Source: Flectobacillus sp.
GTDB lineage: Bacteria; Bacteroidota; Bacteroidia; Cytophagales; Spirosomataceae
Direction of reading: 5' to 3'
DNA: 5,623 nt
NCBI GenBank assembly: GCA_029865665.1
Contig: JARXAV010000122.1
Coordinates: forward strand, 1-5,623
Under the pieces are notes generated by a model that saw nothing but the letters and a program-made list of their open reading frames with translations, was not told where the DNA came from and did no database searches. Each line of letters begins with the position of its first letter. The stretch's first letter is position 1. Both the position numbers and the translations under genes were made by a program. Of this stretch, positions 1 to 4,796 are shown one piece after another.

Positions 1-593
1 ACATATACAAAACGACATTCCTTTTCTTGCGGTATTCTAAAATCAAAAAGCGTTGCTTCTTCTGGCTTAAAAACAGGCTCATCCGTTTCGATTACCCAAC
101 CCAGAAAATGTTGAAGCATATTTTGATACGCTTCTTTCTGAAAACTCGGAACAGAAACGCTATCAAACAGATACTCTTTGGCTTCAAAAATACCTTTGTC
201 GGTGTGTACCTTTCCCCCGTTTTCAGATTCATCTATATCTAAAACATTAGCTTGAACGAAGGAAATAGCTGGATTTTGGGTTAGTTCTTTCCCAATAAAG
301 TCATAAAAATCAACGGCACGAATCATCTTATAACGATACTTGCCTAGGGATAACAAGCGGACGAAACGCTCAACTCCATGAAACCATAAATGTTGCCATT
401 TTCGAAAAACAATAGACTCAAATGCAGATGTTTCTTTTTCCCAAAAACACCATGTATGGTCATTCTCTTGCTTTATATCTCGGTCGATTAGCAAGATTTT
501 TTTATCCCGTAATGAACTCCTATTCAAATAGTAAGCTAAGGATAGCCCAGCCATCCCTCCTCCCACTAAAATATAATCGTAACGATTTTCCAT
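1..593 (-). CDS. crtY: lycopene beta-cyclase, N-terminal half (runs off the left edge)
   Basis: Flavin-dependent lycopene cyclase, expected to close the ends of lycopene into beta-ionone rings in carotenoid synthesis. About 197 codons are visible from the ATG at 593-591 and no stop occurs before the edge; the family is usually about 380-400 residues, so roughly half is present. Residues 6-22 form a Rossmann dinucleotide-binding start (DYILVGGGMAGLSLAYYL). Residues 44-52 read NDHTWCFWE, the family hallmark. Residues 159-170 (MLQHFLGWVIET) and 182-188 (LFDFRIP) match other conserved cyclase blocks. The start codon sits just before the Rossmann strand, as expected, with no clear ribosome binding site. 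The next genes upstream (yafK-like, acidic protein) are not carotenoid genes, so any crt cluster must lie to the left. The product is inferred from motifs; the ring specificity (beta) is the usual one for this family. Confidence 0.88.
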   Translation of the reverse strand, partial: MENRYDYILVGGGMAGLSLAYYLNRSSLRDKKILLIDRDIKQENDHTWCFWEKETSAFESIVFRKWQHLWFHGVERFVRLLSLGKYRYKMIRAVDFYDFIGKELTQNPAISFVQANVLDIDESENGGKVHTDKGIFEAKEYLFDSVSVPSFQKEAYQNMLQHFLGWVIETDEPVFKPEEATLFDFRIPQEKECRFVY

Positions 594-636
594 GAATAAG
601 AAATGATGTTGATATGATGTTGGATTTTGGATGGCT

Positions 637-654
637 CAGGGATTAAAATCCCTG
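637..654. repeat. perfect palindrome, REP-like
   Basis: The arms cagggatt and aatccctg are exact reverse complements around a 2-base centre. It lies 43 bases upstream of the crtY start codon, so it would be in the crtY leader if transcription starts upstream. The core (GGATT..AATCC) resembles palindromes at 1551-1566, 2230-2246 and 2258-2278, which suggests a dispersed family. Its biological role is unknown. Confidence 0.7.
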
Positions 655-669
655 CTTACTGCATCGTTC

Positions 670-682
670 GTCTCTACGAGAC
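670..682. repeat. short inverted repeat (5-3-5)
   Basis: The arms gtctc and gagac surround the loop tac. It sits 15 bases from the palindrome at 637-654, which mirrors the paired hairpin layout at 2230-2278. It is short enough that chance cannot be excluded when taken alone. Confidence 0.45.
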
Positions 683-740
683 TTGAAAATTTACGCTATC
701 AGGGTCTTTGACCGCTTTCGGGGTTGTTAGTATCCTACAC

Positions 741-1535
741 TTAATTAACCTGATACTCCCCGTTACTTTTTACCGAAACACGGGGTAAGGTATTCGTCTT
801 ATCGAAGTAATCATATCCCTTTTTCAAAGACTCCCAAAAACGGATAAATTTATTGGCATCTGCGGGTTTTCCTCCCGACCAGATTGTCCAATATTCTAAA
901 AACTCATTACTGCGAGCAATTGTTTTGAGTTCTTCAAAATGCACATCGTCTAATTTTGAGGGAAAAATATGGACAGGAATTTGAGTTTGTCCCGCATTAC
1001 GAGCTTCAACAGCGTAGAGATATACCTCCTTAATTTTATCGTCTGTTACGGGAATACAACCCACAGTCATTGCAGCTCCATGAATAAAAATATCATTTCC
1101 GAGATTTCCTTTTACTCCCAAAATACGGTCAGATTGGTTAGGGTAATTAACCCCAAGCGATAGATGAAAATTACTGATGGGATTGTACCGTTCTATGACA
1201 TAAAACCCTTCTGGAATTTGCATATCGCCTTGCTTGCGTTTAGGGCCAAAGTTACCCGCATAGCCCGCAATCGGATAGCTGACTAGTAATTGGAAATGAG
1301 CATCCGTCTCATTTTTTGCCCATACTTCAAAAAGGCGTTCCTTTTTTAACGCCCTAAAAAACAGACGTAAATGTTCGGGAGCAATTCCCTTCGCAGCCAA
1401 CAAAGCAAAAGCCGCCTGAGACTTCTCGTCATAGGCGGCTTTTACTCGTTCATATTTCAATTGCTGCGTTTTAAAATCATCTGTCGAAAATGACATCATA
1501 AAGCACAAAAAGAGAATTGATAGAACAGATTTCAT
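741..1535 (-). CDS. exported YkuD-fold L,D-transpeptidase-family protein, YafK/DpaA type
   Basis: Predicted envelope enzyme of the YkuD (L,D-transpeptidase catalytic) fold acting on peptidoglycan cross-links. I chose the ATG at 1535-1533 (264 residues): it opens directly on a signal peptide (MKSVLSILFLCFMMSFS). An in-frame TTG at 1550 would only add five residues before it. The catalytic block is IFIHGAAMTVGCIPV, with His152 and the nucleophile Cys160; Thr replaces the usual Ser and Pro the usual Arg of the SxGCxR motif. Upstream, GNFGPKRKQGDMQIPEGFY and, near the C-terminus, FWESLKKGYDYFD followed by PRVSV closely match Escherichia coli YafK (LdtF/DpaA), which is reported to release Braun lipoprotein from peptidoglycan. 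Length is close to YafK (about 246). Bacteroidota generally lack Braun lipoprotein, so the substrate here is open. Fold and active site are secure; the exact reaction is inference. Confidence 0.88.
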   Translation of the reverse strand: MKSVLSILFLCFMMSFSTDDFKTQQLKYERVKAAYDEKSQAAFALLAAKGIAPEHLRLFFRALKKERLFEVWAKNETDAHFQLLVSYPIAGYAGNFGPKRKQGDMQIPEGFYVIERYNPISNFHLSLGVNYPNQSDRILGVKGNLGNDIFIHGAAMTVGCIPVTDDKIKEVYLYAVEARNAGQTQIPVHIFPSKLDDVHFEELKTIARSNEFLEYWTIWSGGKPADANKFIRFWESLKKGYDYFDKTNTLPRVSVKSNGEYQVN

Positions 1536-1550
1536 ACGGACAAAGGGCAA

Positions 1551-1566
1551 ACGGGTTTTAACCCGT
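1551..1566. repeat. perfect palindrome beside the yafK-like start codon
   Basis: The arms acgggtt and aacccgt (7 bp) flank a 2-base centre. It ends 15 bases upstream of the ATG at 1535, so in the transcript it would lie over or next to the ribosome landing site. The segment gggtttta (1553-1560) is also the reverse complement of taaaaccc at 1584-1591, giving an alternative longer-range pairing. It may be a REP-like family member or a translational control hairpin. Confidence 0.65.
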
Positions 1567-1603
1567 AAATGGGATAAACTGGATAAAACCCATGAAAAGT
1601 ATG

Positions 1604-1627
1604 TAACGAGTAGTCGTTAGTTTAACG
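1604..1627. repeat. overlapping inverted repeats with a shared arm
   Basis: Taacga (1604-1609) pairs with tcgtta (1614-1619) across a 4-base loop. Part of that second arm, cgtta (1615-1619), can instead pair with taacg (1623-1627). The two hairpins exclude each other. The stems are short, so the functional claim is weak. Confidence 0.4.
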
Positions 1628-1671
1628 TAATAGTATTAGTTACTGTCGGAGTATCGAAGTAAATGAAGCCC

Positions 1672-1706
1672 CCTATAACCTAATACCTAAAACCTCATAC
1701 CTACTC
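1672..1706. repeat. degenerate heptanucleotide tandem repeat
   Basis: Five consecutive 7-base units on the plus strand all begin with CCT: CCTATAA, CCTAATA, CCTAAAA, CCTCATA, CCTACTC. The last unit overlaps the stop codon (1703-1701) of the acidic minus-strand gene, so on that gene's strand the array reads as TAGG-like units starting at its 3' end. The period is exact, with no indels, while the four bases after CCT vary. Confidence 0.7.
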
Positions 1707-2105
1707 CGCCTTCCAGACAATTTGTTTTTTGTTTCCTACAATAAATACTACACGAGTAGGGCTAGGTAGTAAAATCAAGCGAGCAGTAGCGATAGGGTCT
1801 TCTACGTATTCAACCTCTACGCCTGCACCTTTACCCACCTCAATACCACCGTCTTTAGCTACCACAAATTTCTTCGCTAAGTAAGCTGTTGGTAACAACA
1901 CATCCGACTCGGGGCAATATTCGTCGTGAATTTCTTTCAAAATACCCTCTAAAAAGTCGCCATATTTATCATTGAAATCATCTTCTAAATCATGTAATGC
2001 CTCTTCTACATCATCGTAATCGGCATGGTCATAGCCCATTTGGCTCAATTCAACACGCTTTTCAAATAAAGCTAATAAATCATCGTCGAGTTCTTGAATG
2101 TTCAT
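1701..2105 (-). CDS. small acidic protein of unknown function
   Basis: I do not recognise this 134-residue protein. It starts at the ATG at 2105-2103 and ends with TAG at 1703-1701. Residues 1-68 are strikingly acidic: 24 of 68 are Asp or Glu, with runs such as DDD at 7-9 and EDD at 41-43, and the pattern suggests amphipathic helices. From about residue 70 the character changes to short hydrophobic strands (LLPTAYLAKKFVVA, ARLILLPSP, RVVFIVGNKKQIVW), with a Gly/Val-rich stretch at 86-101. There is no signal peptide or membrane segment, so it is probably cytosolic. A plausible promoter lies at 2166-2197. The sustained open frame and ordinary amino-acid make-up support a real gene. No neighbour suggests a job for it. 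Confidence 0.75.
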   Translation of the reverse strand: MNIQELDDDLLALFEKRVELSQMGYDHADYDDVEEALHDLEDDFNDKYGDFLEGILKEIHDEYCPESDVLLPTAYLAKKFVVAKDGGIEVGKGAGVEVEYVEDPIATARLILLPSPTRVVFIVGNKKQIVWKAE

Positions 2106-2165
2106 ATAAAAAGTCTTTTTAGTCTTCTGTGGTCTTGAAACACAACCTTCGAATTGGTTTTTTTA

Positions 2166-2197
2166 CAAAGTTGCGTACAACATTGCTCAATCTCAAA
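2166..2197 (-). promoter_or_regulatory. candidate housekeeping promoter for the acidic-protein gene
   Basis: On the minus strand TTTG (2197-2194) is followed after 20 bases by CAACTTTG (2173-2166). The Bacteroidota primary-sigma consensus is TTTG, then 19-20 bases, then TAnnTTTG, so this has the right spacing and one mismatch. It would place the transcript start near 2159 and give a leader of about 54 bases. Confidence 0.45.
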
Positions 2198-2207
2198 TTA
2201 ATTGAGA
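2191..2207. repeat. inverted repeat over the candidate promoter
   Basis: Tctcaa and ttgaga (6 bp arms, 5-base spacer) overlap the candidate -33 box of the acidic gene's promoter. A dyad in this position could be an operator, but it is short and AT-rich. Confidence 0.35.
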
Positions 2208-2229
2208 AAAAATTTCAAGAGATTTATGT

Positions 2230-2246
2230 ATAGATTGCAAATCTAT
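2230..2246. repeat. REP-like hairpin, first of a pair
   Basis: The arms atagatt and aatctat (7 bp) surround the loop gca, with one more possible G-U pair outside. The core AGATT-3 bases-AATCT is shared with the hairpin 12 bases further on. Confidence 0.6.
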
Positions 2247-2257
2247 GAACCAGTTTT

Positions 2258-2278
2258 GATGAGATTACGAATCTCGTC
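2258..2278. repeat. REP-like hairpin, second of a pair
   Basis: The arms gatgagatt and aatctcgtc form a 9-bp stem with one G-U pair around the loop acg. It is followed at once by tagcgacggatttaaagtc, which looks like a decayed further palindrome of the same style. No T-run follows on either strand, so it is not a typical terminator. Confidence 0.65.
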
Positions 2279-2566
2279 TAGCGACGGATTTAAAGTCTCA
2301 ACTCATAAACATTCAACTCCTACACACTCACCCACAGTCTAAACTGTTCTGTCAGGCTATTTTAAATATGACCTTTCCGCTTTCTTAATTTATTAAGTAT
2401 CTTTGGGCAATTACTTCAAAACGTTGTTATAGACTACTACATAACTTCTTGGAACAAAACCTTATAGGTTTTTTGCGGATTGAAATTCTACTAAGTTATG
2501 TCGCACGCTATACCATCAACAAAACAGCCTTATAAAGTTGAAACACCTGTCAACGATTTTGTGTTT

Positions 2567-2574
2567 TAGCTTTG
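2567..2574 (+). promoter_or_regulatory. candidate -7 box of the sigma factor gene
   Basis: TAGCTTTG is an exact match to the Bacteroidota TAnnTTTG element and lies 57 bases before the sigma factor ATG, giving a predicted start near 2580. No good TTTG lies at the usual distance upstream, so the -33 half is missing or weak. Confidence 0.45.
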
Positions 2575-2631
2575 TAATCACATAAAAATTCGTAATGTCT
2601 CATTCGTAACCAATCGCATTACGCCCGTACA

Positions 2632-3222
2632 ATGGATGTCAATACACATAATGCAACGCTATGGAAAGAGTTTAAAGAGGGTGATAGCCAAGCACTTGGT
2701 AAACTAGCTACCAACCATTATCGGGTGTTATTCAACTATGCGACCAAGTTTGCCAAAGACAAAGAACTCATTAAGGATTGCATCCAAGACCTTTTTTTAT
2801 ACCTCTGGGATCACCGTGAAAATCTCCAAACATCGCCTTTTGTTACCATTTATTTATTAAAGTCTTTACGCAATAACCTCTTCAAAAAACTACAGCAAGA
2901 AAAGAAAGCTTTTACCGACGAATTCGACACAGAATTACCTGTTTCGGAAGGAGTTACGGCAGAATCAGACATCATTGAGTTGGAGTTATTCTATGAAAAT
3001 GAGCTTAAAATAAAAAGTATTTTGTCGTCTTTGCCCAAAAGACAACAGGAGGTAATTTTCTTGAAATTTTACGAAGGATTAAGCATCGAAGAAATTGCGG
3101 AAATCATGGATATGAACCGCCAATCGGTGTCCAATCTACTCCAACGAGCCATTCAAAACCTAAAACACAATTGGTTTTTAGCCTTTCAACTTTTCTATTT
3201 TATGTATCGGTCTTCCCTCTAG
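2632..3222 (+). CDS. ECF-type RNA polymerase sigma factor (FecI-like, Bacteroidota group)
   Basis: Group 4 sigma-70 factor that would direct RNA polymerase to a small set of promoters, most likely the receptor operon downstream. It has 196 residues, a normal ECF length. Region 2 spans about residues 23-90, with YRVLFNYATKFAKDKELIKDCIQDLFLYLWDHRENL in the core-binding and -10 recognition part. A variable acidic linker covers about 91-120. Region 4 spans about 125-178, with LPKRQQEVIFLKFYEGLSIEEIA and the helix-turn-helix SIEEIAEIMDMNRQSVSNLL. The hydrophobic aromatic tail (WFLAFQLFYFMY) is common in Bacteroidota members of this group. The ATG at 2632 is the only reasonable start. The partner anti-sigma gene follows after 201 bases, an unusually loose spacing for a FecI/FecR pair. 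Confidence 0.93.
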   Translation: MDVNTHNATLWKEFKEGDSQALGKLATNHYRVLFNYATKFAKDKELIKDCIQDLFLYLWDHRENLQTSPFVTIYLLKSLRNNLFKKLQQEKKAFTDEFDTELPVSEGVTAESDIIELELFYENELKIKSILSSLPKRQQEVIFLKFYEGLSIEEIAEIMDMNRQSVSNLLQRAIQNLKHNWFLAFQLFYFMYRSSL

Positions 3223-3242
3223 CAGGTGACTTTAGTCGCCTG
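3223..3242. repeat. hairpin directly after the sigma factor stop codon
   Basis: Starting at the base after the TAG stop, caggtgac and gtcgcctg form an 8-bp stem (one G-U pair) around ttta; the inner t-a can pair too. There is no clean T-run after it on the plus strand, so it is either a weak terminator or attenuator between sigma and anti-sigma genes, or a member of the dispersed palindrome family. Confidence 0.6.
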
Positions 3243-3316
3243 TATAAAAACATAAAAATCTTTCTCAAAAAATCTTCTCTTCACATTCCGCTGATAATCA
3301 GGGCCTAATATTAAAG

Positions 3317-3330
3317 CTATTTTAAAATAG
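3317..3330. repeat. AT-rich perfect palindrome
   Basis: Ctattttaaaatag is its own reverse complement over 14 bases. Flanking taata (3306-3310) and tatta (3331-3335) add an outer, offset inverted repeat. It lies in the gap before the anti-sigma gene and could be a protein-binding dyad, though AT-rich palindromes arise easily by chance. Confidence 0.4.
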
Positions 3331-3423
3331 TATTAATTCAAAAAAAAATATTGATTTAAGTGAGTATCTACTAACACTTCTCGGCTATTTCTGATTATAG
3401 GGCAAAATAATACTAATTATTCT

Positions 3424-4530
3424 ATGTTAGATTACACACAATATACAGCAAATGACTTTGCATTAGATAGCAGTTTTAGGAAATGGGTACTCAAAAAAGA
3501 AGCAACAGCAACGCTTTTTTGGGACAACTGGCTCGTGCAACATCCTGAAAAAAAAGAAACCATTGCTTTAGCACAACAAATTGTATTGTCCTTGCGAAAT
3601 GCTCAAGAGGAAATAAGCGAACATGAAATTGAGATAGCCATTGCACAATTAGTCAATGCGGCTGAACAGCGTAATATCAAGGTTATTCCATTCTTCCAAC
3701 GCTTTTCGGTACGTGTGGGCATGGCGGCATCCTTGTTTCTAATTCCTTTTTTAGCGTGGATATTTTTTGTAAAAACGAGTCAAGAACCCTCAACTGTATA
3801 TACTGAAAGTGTCGCTCAACTTGCCCAAGAGACCCGTATCAACGAAGTCGTAACAACGGCGAAACAAACACAACTCGTTACCTTGCCCGATGGGTCGAGC
3901 GTGATGCTTCAACCCAATAGCCGTTTGAGTTATCCGAATCAATTTACGAGCGAAAAACGAGAGGTAGTCCTTTCGGGAGAAGCGTTTTTTGAAGTAGCGA
4001 AGAATGCCAATCAGCCCTTTTTTGTATATGCCAACGAAATGGTTGCGAAGGTTTTAGGAACAAGTTTTACCATTAAGGCTTTTGCCAAAGACAAAGAAGT
4101 TCAAGTAATTGTTAAAACAGGTAAAGTGGCGGTATTCAGCCAAAAAGATGGTCAATTTACCGAGAAAGCAACTCAAAAAGCACTCACAGGCTTAGTGATA
4201 CTACCCAATCAACAGTTAATTTATAAACGTCCAGAAGGGGCATTTACGAAAACAATTGTGGCGGAAACTACCTTGGCTCAACTACCAGCCATTCAGACTC
4301 AAAACTTTGTCTTCAAGCATGCGTCTCTGGAAGAAGTATTCAATACCCTCGAACGCTCCTACCCTATCAAGATTGTCTATGACCCAGCGTTAATGGCGTC
4401 TTGCGAACTGAATGCCACCTTAGGCGACGAACCTCTGATGGAAAAAATAGCCCTTATCTGCAAAGTCATCGAAGCTAGTTATGAGGTAAAAGATGAGCAA
4501 ATTATCATTCATGGGAAAGGATGCAATTAG
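3424..4530 (+). CDS. FecR-family anti-sigma factor with C-terminal STN-like domain
   Basis: Inner-membrane anti-sigma regulator that would hold the ECF sigma factor at 2632-3222 and receive a signal from the receptor encoded downstream. It has 368 residues, typical for the family. Residues 1-90 form the cytoplasmic sigma-binding part, with conserved tryptophans (FRKWVLKK, FWDNWL). One membrane segment lies at about 97-116 (VGMAASLFLIPFLAWIFFV), preceded by basic residues. The periplasmic FecR domain spans about 145-240, with LPDGSSVMLQPNSRLSYP, REVVLSGEAFFEVAKN and the block FFVYANEMVAKVLGTSFTI. The C-terminal domain (DUF4974/FecR_C, about 297-364) begins FVFKHASLEEVFNTLE and ends DEQIIIHG. 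This tail aligns by eye with the STN domain of the receptor. The start ATG follows an AT-rich leader without a Shine-Dalgarno sequence. Confidence 0.93.
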   Translation: MLDYTQYTANDFALDSSFRKWVLKKEATATLFWDNWLVQHPEKKETIALAQQIVLSLRNAQEEISEHEIEIAIAQLVNAAEQRNIKVIPFFQRFSVRVGMAASLFLIPFLAWIFFVKTSQEPSTVYTESVAQLAQETRINEVVTTAKQTQLVTLPDGSSVMLQPNSRLSYPNQFTSEKREVVLSGEAFFEVAKNANQPFFVYANEMVAKVLGTSFTIKAFAKDKEVQVIVKTGKVAVFSQKDGQFTEKATQKALTGLVILPNQQLIYKRPEGAFTKTIVAETTLAQLPAIQTQNFVFKHASLEEVFNTLERSYPIKIVYDPALMASCELNATLGDEPLMEKIALICKVIEASYEVKDEQIIIHGKGCN

Positions 4531-4675
4531 TAATGTTGAATGCGTAATGATTAATTAGTGCTAAACGAATGATTCCAATAGGTTCTTAATTTTAAACACT
4601 GATTTAGCGAATTATCCAATGAACATATCCTGTAAATCGCCTCCGCAGTAAAGAGGCATCTAATAAAGTAAAAAA

Positions 4676-4702
4676 GTCGATGATGCTACCAACATCATCG
4701 AC
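4676..4702 (-). terminator. perfect hairpin with T-run on the minus strand
   Basis: The arms gtcgatgatg and catcatcgac (10 bp, perfect) flank a 7-base loop. Immediately left of the stem the plus strand has an A-run (aaaaa at 4671-4675), so on the minus strand the stem is followed by a T-run, the layout of an intrinsic terminator for leftward transcription. On the plus strand there is no T-run, so for susC mRNA it would be a leader hairpin instead. No gene on the minus strand here needs a terminator, which makes the orientation odd. Confidence 0.5.
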
Positions 4703-4734
4703 CGTACTATCCCAAAAGTTCTCAGGCTTTTCTC

Positions 4735-4751
4735 CATCAATTATATTGATG
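4735..4751. repeat. inverted repeat before the susC-type gene
   Basis: Catcaa and ttgatg (6 bp arms, 5-base spacer ttata) lie 45 bases before the receptor start codon. It could be an operator or a small leader hairpin; the evidence is the symmetry alone. Confidence 0.35.
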
Positions 4752-4788
4752 ACAGGGATTCTTTTTTGTCAGTTTAAAACCAACAATC

Positions 4789-4796
4789 CAAAATTA
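4789..4796 (-). promoter_or_regulatory. possible minus-strand -7 box at the susC-type start codon
   Basis: On the minus strand this reads TAATTTTG, an exact TAnnTTTG match. A transcript from here would run left across the susC leader towards the terminator-like hairpin at 4676-4702, giving an antisense RNA of about 110 bases. No TTTG lies at the expected -33 distance, and such boxes occur by chance in AT-rich DNA, so this is tentative. Confidence 0.2.

Larger units (their letters stand above)
594..740. other. intergenic region with two palindromes
   Basis: This 147-base gap lies between the yafK-like gene and crtY, both on the minus strand. It contains a perfect 8-2-8 palindrome (637-654) and a 5-3-5 inverted repeat (670-682). 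Neither is followed by a T-run on the minus strand, so neither looks like a standard intrinsic terminator. I see no Bacteroidota promoter box for crtY here. Confidence 0.6.
1536..1700. other. intergenic region with palindrome, overlapping inverted repeats and heptad repeat
   Basis: This gap lies between two minus-strand genes. From right to left it holds a degenerate 7-base tandem repeat, overlapping short inverted repeats at 1604-1627, and a perfect palindrome at 1551-1566 just before the yafK-like start. I found no minus-strand TAnnTTTG box here. Confidence 0.6.
2106..2631. other. 526-base divergent intergenic region
   Basis: This stretch separates the minus-strand acidic gene from the plus-strand sigma factor gene. 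It holds a candidate promoter for each side (2166-2197 minus, 2567-2574 plus), REP-like hairpins at 2230-2246 and 2258-2278 followed by a decayed palindrome-like stretch at about 2284-2298, and weaker inverted repeats at 2191-2207, 2384-2397 and 2456-2472. I see no open frame of useful length on either strand and no tRNA-like or other structured RNA that I can identify. Confidence 0.6.
4531..4795. other. leader region between the anti-sigma gene and the susC-type gene
   Basis: This 265-base gap is where a promoter for the SusC operon, read by the ECF sigma factor, would be expected. I found no exact plus-strand TAnnTTTG box, which fits an ECF-type promoter but does not prove it. It contains a perfect 10-bp hairpin (4676-4702), smaller inverted repeats at 4639-4657 (5-9-5) and 4735-4751 (6-5-6), and no plus-strand terminator with a T-run after the anti-sigma gene, so read-through is possible. 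Confidence 0.55.

Noticed and set aside
27..242. Plus-strand open frame of 71 codons
   Set aside because: It lies wholly inside the lycopene cyclase gene on the opposite strand, is rich in Lys/Arg/Phe as expected for an antisense shadow, and shows no recognisable domain.
969..1163. Plus-strand open frame of 64 codons
   Set aside because: It is antisense to the catalytic part of the YkuD-family gene, whose motifs are unmistakable; the plus-strand product has no features.
1536..1550. Upstream TTG start for the yafK-like gene
   Set aside because: It would add only five residues (MPFVR) ahead of an ATG that opens directly on a good signal peptide, and it abuts the 1551-1566 palindrome.
2384..2397. 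Inverted repeat cttaat/attaag as an operator or terminator
   Set aside because: It is short and AT-only apart from one G-C pair, has no T-run, and is not near a promoter box; chance is a sufficient explanation.
2456..2472. Hairpin followed by Ts (aaaacc/ggtttt) as a plus-strand terminator
   Set aside because: The stem is 6 bp with only two G-C pairs, and no plus-strand gene lies upstream to be terminated.
594..3423. CRISPR array formed by the repeated palindromes
   Set aside because: The palindromes are not identical, are not regularly spaced, lie in different intergenic gaps, and no cas gene is present.
4531..4565. AT-rich repeats of taatg/aattag after the anti-sigma stop codon as a tandem repeat
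   Set aside because: The spacing is irregular and the units are only 4-5 bases in AT-rich sequence, so no real period is supported.
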